The translations under genes were made by a program, and so were the position numbers. Below, in pieces: positions 61,357-64,000 of a stretch of 64,000 nt of DNA (positions within the stretch are counted from its first letter, which is position 1; each line of letters opens with the position of its first letter). The stretch is from NCBI GenBank assembly GCA_019914995.1, contig CM034140.1, forward strand, positions 2,232,001 through 2,296,000. The letters run 5' to 3'. The DNA comes from Acanthochlamys bracteata. Taxonomy: Eukaryota; Streptophyta; Magnoliopsida; Pandanales; Velloziaceae. The notes beneath the pieces are model-generated. The model was not told the DNA's origin. It searched no databases and was given only the letters and a program-made list of their open reading frames with translations.

Positions 61357-61598
61357 AGAGGCATTTGAAAGTATTTATAAAAAGTACTTTATTAGAATAG
61401 AAAATATTTTTATCTAATTTTTAAAAAATTATTTTTTACTTCAAAAATTTTTTAAATAAATAATAAATAATTTAATGACATAGAATTTTTTATATTTTTT
61501 TAATTCTTAAATAAATTTTGTAAAATATTATTAAAAACTATGAAGTTAAAATTTTAAATTATATTTTTCAAAAAAGTACAGCAAACTGTGTTCTTACT
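61357..61598. mobile_element. Degraded family A-like MITE
   Basis: It begins GAGGCATTTGAAAGTATTTA and ends near ACAGCAAACTGTGTTC. The interior is AT-rich with blocks in the expected order; the ends are poor. Confidence 0.35.
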
Positions 61599-62491
61599 TT
61601 TCAAAAAGTTGATCATCTTAAAAATTTAATTTTTATAAACTCACATCATTGCGACGCTCTAAAACCTCTATCACAGAAGCAATACAATGGCAGGTTGAAA
61701 AAAGTTTTTCATGATACAAGAAAACTAGGAACTTCTATTGAAAAGATCGATGAACGTTATGCATAGTCATAAGAATGACTAACATGATCTACAATTTTGT
61801 TACGCTTGTATCCTAGTCCAGATTATTCGATTCAACACCATGAAGGCAAGCTTCATTCTGAATCTGCCGTTCAAAAATTGCTTGCATTCCTTTCGTGTAG
61901 CAGAACAATCCTTTCCATCTCCCTTTCCATTTGCTAAGATGGGAAAACGTACCAAAACCACAGCGTAGCACTACCAGGGGTGAAATTCAGATAAGATTGT
62001 TGGAGATGCACCAGATACTTCTGTCCAAGATTGTTACACATTCAAAAATGAAAACCCTTTTATTATGGCTGATCCAAGTAAAAGCAGTTAAATTAGGCAT
62101 GAAATCACTAAGACCCACAGCCTAGTATGTCATATGGCATGATATCTCCATTAAAAATTTAAACATCGATCCTGAAAATTGTGCACACTTTCATTACAAG
62201 GTGTATAACCTTCATAAGTTTATCCGGTTCGCAGCAATTTAAATTGATCTCATGTTTTGCAAATATCCGCCGCCTTCTTTTATGTTTCCTTCCTTGCAGT
62301 AATGTGTGAGCTTATCTGGCTTCAAATCCTCCATTATCATCTGATCCATTACTTCTGTAGCGTCATCGACCCGCTTGCTCTTGTGTAGGCCATCTGTTAT
62401 TAGGGCCTATTTTAAAGTTATTAGGCCCGCGGCTTTAAAGCCTATCAAGAGGATATAAATACTTCTTTAAACGTGTTCGGCTCATTAATGA
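61599..62491. other. Spacer upstream of the PPR gene, with its TATA box
   Basis: No gene seen. Near the right end GGGCC/GGCCC motifs (62402-62430) and TATAAAT (62454-62460) form a plausible promoter for the PPR gene. Confidence 0.5.
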
Positions 62492-64000
62492 ATAGCAGCA
62501 AGCAAAACATCCGGCGAACTGGCACTCCGGCACCGCAACGCTGCCACGCTGCTTCTAAAATGCTCCAGCGAACTGTCCCTGTGTCAAATTCTTCAGCTAA
62601 AAGCCCAGCTCATAATATCTCCTCCACCGTTCCTCGACCCAAACTTCATTGCGGTCAAGCTTATCTCTTCTCCATCTTCCCGCCCTCACCACTCTGCACT
62701 AATCTTCTCTTCTCTTCGTTCTCCCAATCTCTTCGTGTACAACGCTCTATTGAAATCTCTTTCGCAGAACAATCTCTTCGTTCACACGCTTCACCACTTC
62801 GATAACCTAGTAAAAAACCCAACACTGTCTCCTGATGAATTCACCTTCACTTCCGTCCTCAAGGCCATTGCCGGACTCAATTCTTTCACCGATGGAGAGA
62901 AGGCGCATGCTTTTCTGTTCCGTCGTGGAATGCATGAAAACATATTTGTTGCTAATGCACTTGTTGATTTGTACTTTAAGCTTGGTAGAGCTGCTGTCGC
63001 TCGCAGGCTGTTTGATGAAATGCCAGTTAAAGATGTCGTCTCCTACAACACTCTTATCACAGGTCTTGCTTCTTGTGATGATGTAGTTTTAGCAAGGAAA
63101 GTGTTCGATTCAATGGAAGAAAGAAATCTTGTATCTTGGTCTGCTATGATTTCAGGCTATACTCAATCTGGTGATGTAGATGCAGCTAGAGAGTTGTTTG
63201 ATCGCATGGAACAGAGGAACATTATTTGCTGGAATGCAATGATTGCTGGGTATGCGCAAAACGAGAAATTTTCTGAGTGTATCGCCCTCTTTCGCACTAT
63301 GCTGAGCTCAGGCGGCAGCGCCCTACAACCTAATGAAAGTACGCTTGTGAGCGTGCTCTCCGCATGTGCGAATTTGGGTGCATTGGATTTGGGAAAATGG
63401 ATTGAACAAAGGTTCATCAAGCGGAGGGAAAAGGAACTCACGCTCTTCTTAGGCAACGCTCTATCAGACATGTATGCTAAATGTGGATGCATTGCTGAAG
63501 CTAGACAGGTGTTTGGGTGCATGCAAGAGAAAGATGTCATCTCCTGGAGTATACTCATCTCAGGGCTTGCTATGCACGGCCACTCTGACGAAGCTGTCTC
63601 TGCTTTTGATGAAATGCTTGCTAAAGGTATAAAGCCAAATGACATCACCTTCATGGGCATCTTATCAGCATGTACTCATTCAGGTTTGGTCGACCTTGGG
63701 CTTGATTATTTCAATATGATGGTGGATGAGTTTTCAATTCCTCCAAAGGTCGAGCATTATGGCTGTGTAGTTGATCTCCTCAGTAGAGCAGGACGGCTGG
63801 ATGAAGCCGAAGACATGATCAAATCAATGAAGGTGGAGCCCAATGTTGTTGTCTGGGGCTCGCTGCTAGGCGGCTGTCAGATTTACAAGGATACTGACAG
63901 AGGAGAACGGGTAGTCGAATGCATTCTCAAGCTTGATCCTGAACATACTGGCAGTTATGTCTATCTTGCAAATGTGTATTCTTCAATGGGCAGGCTTGAG
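62492..64000 (+). CDS. Pentatricopeptide-repeat protein, PLS class with E motif (3' end outside window)
   Basis: A single frame is open for 503 codons to the window edge. It starts with a PPR-protein-like lead (AATLLLKCSSELSLCQILQL) and carries about ten PLS repeats, for example NIFVANALVDLYFKLGRAAV, DVVSYNTLITGLASCDDVVL, RNLVSWSAMISGYTQSGDVD and DVISWSILISGLAMHGHSDE. It ends inside the E motif (VVWGSLLGGCQIYKDTDRGE). Such proteins bind organellar RNA in chloroplasts or mitochondria, usually for C-to-U editing; a DYW domain, if any, would be beyond the edge. No in-frame ATG precedes the repeats: a stop is at 62489-62491, and the likely start ATG at 62488 is one base out of frame. Confidence 0.88.
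   Translation, partial: MAASKTSGELALRHRNAATLLLKCSSELSLCQILQLKAQLIISPPPFLDPNFIAVKLISSPSSRPHHSALIFSSLRSPNLFVYNALLKSLSQNNLFVHTLHHFDNLVKNPTLSPDEFTFTSVLKAIAGLNSFTDGEKAHAFLFRRGMHENIFVANALVDLYFKLGRAAVARRLFDEMPVKDVVSYNTLITGLASCDDVVLARKVFDSMEERNLVSWSAMISGYTQSGDVDAARELFDRMEQRNIICWNAMIAGYAQNEKFSECIALFRTMLSSGGSALQPNESTLVSVLSACANLGALDLGKWIEQRFIKRREKELTLFLGNALSDMYAKCGCIAEARQVFGCMQEKDVISWSILISGLAMHGHSDEAVSAFDEMLAKGIKPNDITFMGILSACTHSGLVDLGLDYFNMMVDEFSIPPKVEHYGCVVDLLSRAGRLDEAEDMIKSMKVEPNVVVWGSLLGGCQIYKDTDRGERVVECILKLDPEHTGSYVYLANVYSSMGRLE

Noticed and set aside
1-64000. CRISPR arrays, operons, phage or other prokaryotic systems
   Set aside because: None present; gene structure and content are plainly plant nuclear.

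Overview
This is a 64 kb piece of an angiosperm nuclear chromosome, almost certainly a dicot or other non-grass seed plant. The evidence is split genes with GT-AG introns of about 80-850 bp, TATA boxes 25-35 bp ahead of CT-rich leaders, a chloroplast-targeted OXA1/ALB3 insertase, a WUSCHEL-related homeobox gene, a PLS-class PPR gene, and AT-rich spacers full of short non-autonomous transposons. I cannot name the species.

Layout. Left edge: first exon of a Rab GDP-dissociation inhibitor (-), then a WOX2-type homeobox gene (+, 3738-5310) and a cytosolic HSC70 (-, 6022-8601) with a perfect heat-shock element. At 9.2-11.3 kb is a nest of inverted-repeat elements around an unusual GC-rich island. 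Next come an unrecognised small Cys-containing gene (-, 11448-12172), ALBINO3 (+, 13333-17468), a thaumatin-like protein (-, 19121-19870) and the last two exons of a UBC7-type E2 without the rest of the gene (21522-22519). About 7 kb follows with no intact gene but several decayed coding frames. Then a FUSC-type membrane protein (+, 29834-32435), cytosolic UDP-xylose synthase (+, 33724-37556), the ATP synthase 6 kDa subunit (-, 40182-40414), an ALY/REF mRNA-export adaptor with a frameshift in exon 1 (-, 43271-45249), a decayed gene split by an 801-bp TRIM retroelement (46351-47151), a CHX20-type cation/H+ antiporter (+, 49924-53003), a two-helix membrane protein (-, 54811-55182), an UNC93-like pseudogene (-, 55647-59028), histone H2B (-, 59607-60086) and the start of a PPR gene (+, 62492 to the edge).

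These are mostly unrelated housekeeping or developmental genes, not a pathway cluster. From memory, the order ALB3 / thaumatin-like / FUSC / UXS / H2B, and UBC7 next to UXS and the ATP synthase 6 kDa subunit, resembles Arabidopsis blocks around At2g28720-At2g28800, At3g46430-At3g46460 and At5g59290-At5g59340 (which also holds WOX2). That would make the UBC fragment a relic in its ancestral place.

No clearly new biological system is visible. The most rewarding items are the TRIM with perfect 5-bp target duplications sitting in an open reading frame, two families of miniature inverted-repeat elements, the GC-rich cargo at 10.05-10.99 kb, the unidentified 74-residue gene, and several single-base lesions in otherwise conserved genes that need checking against reads.
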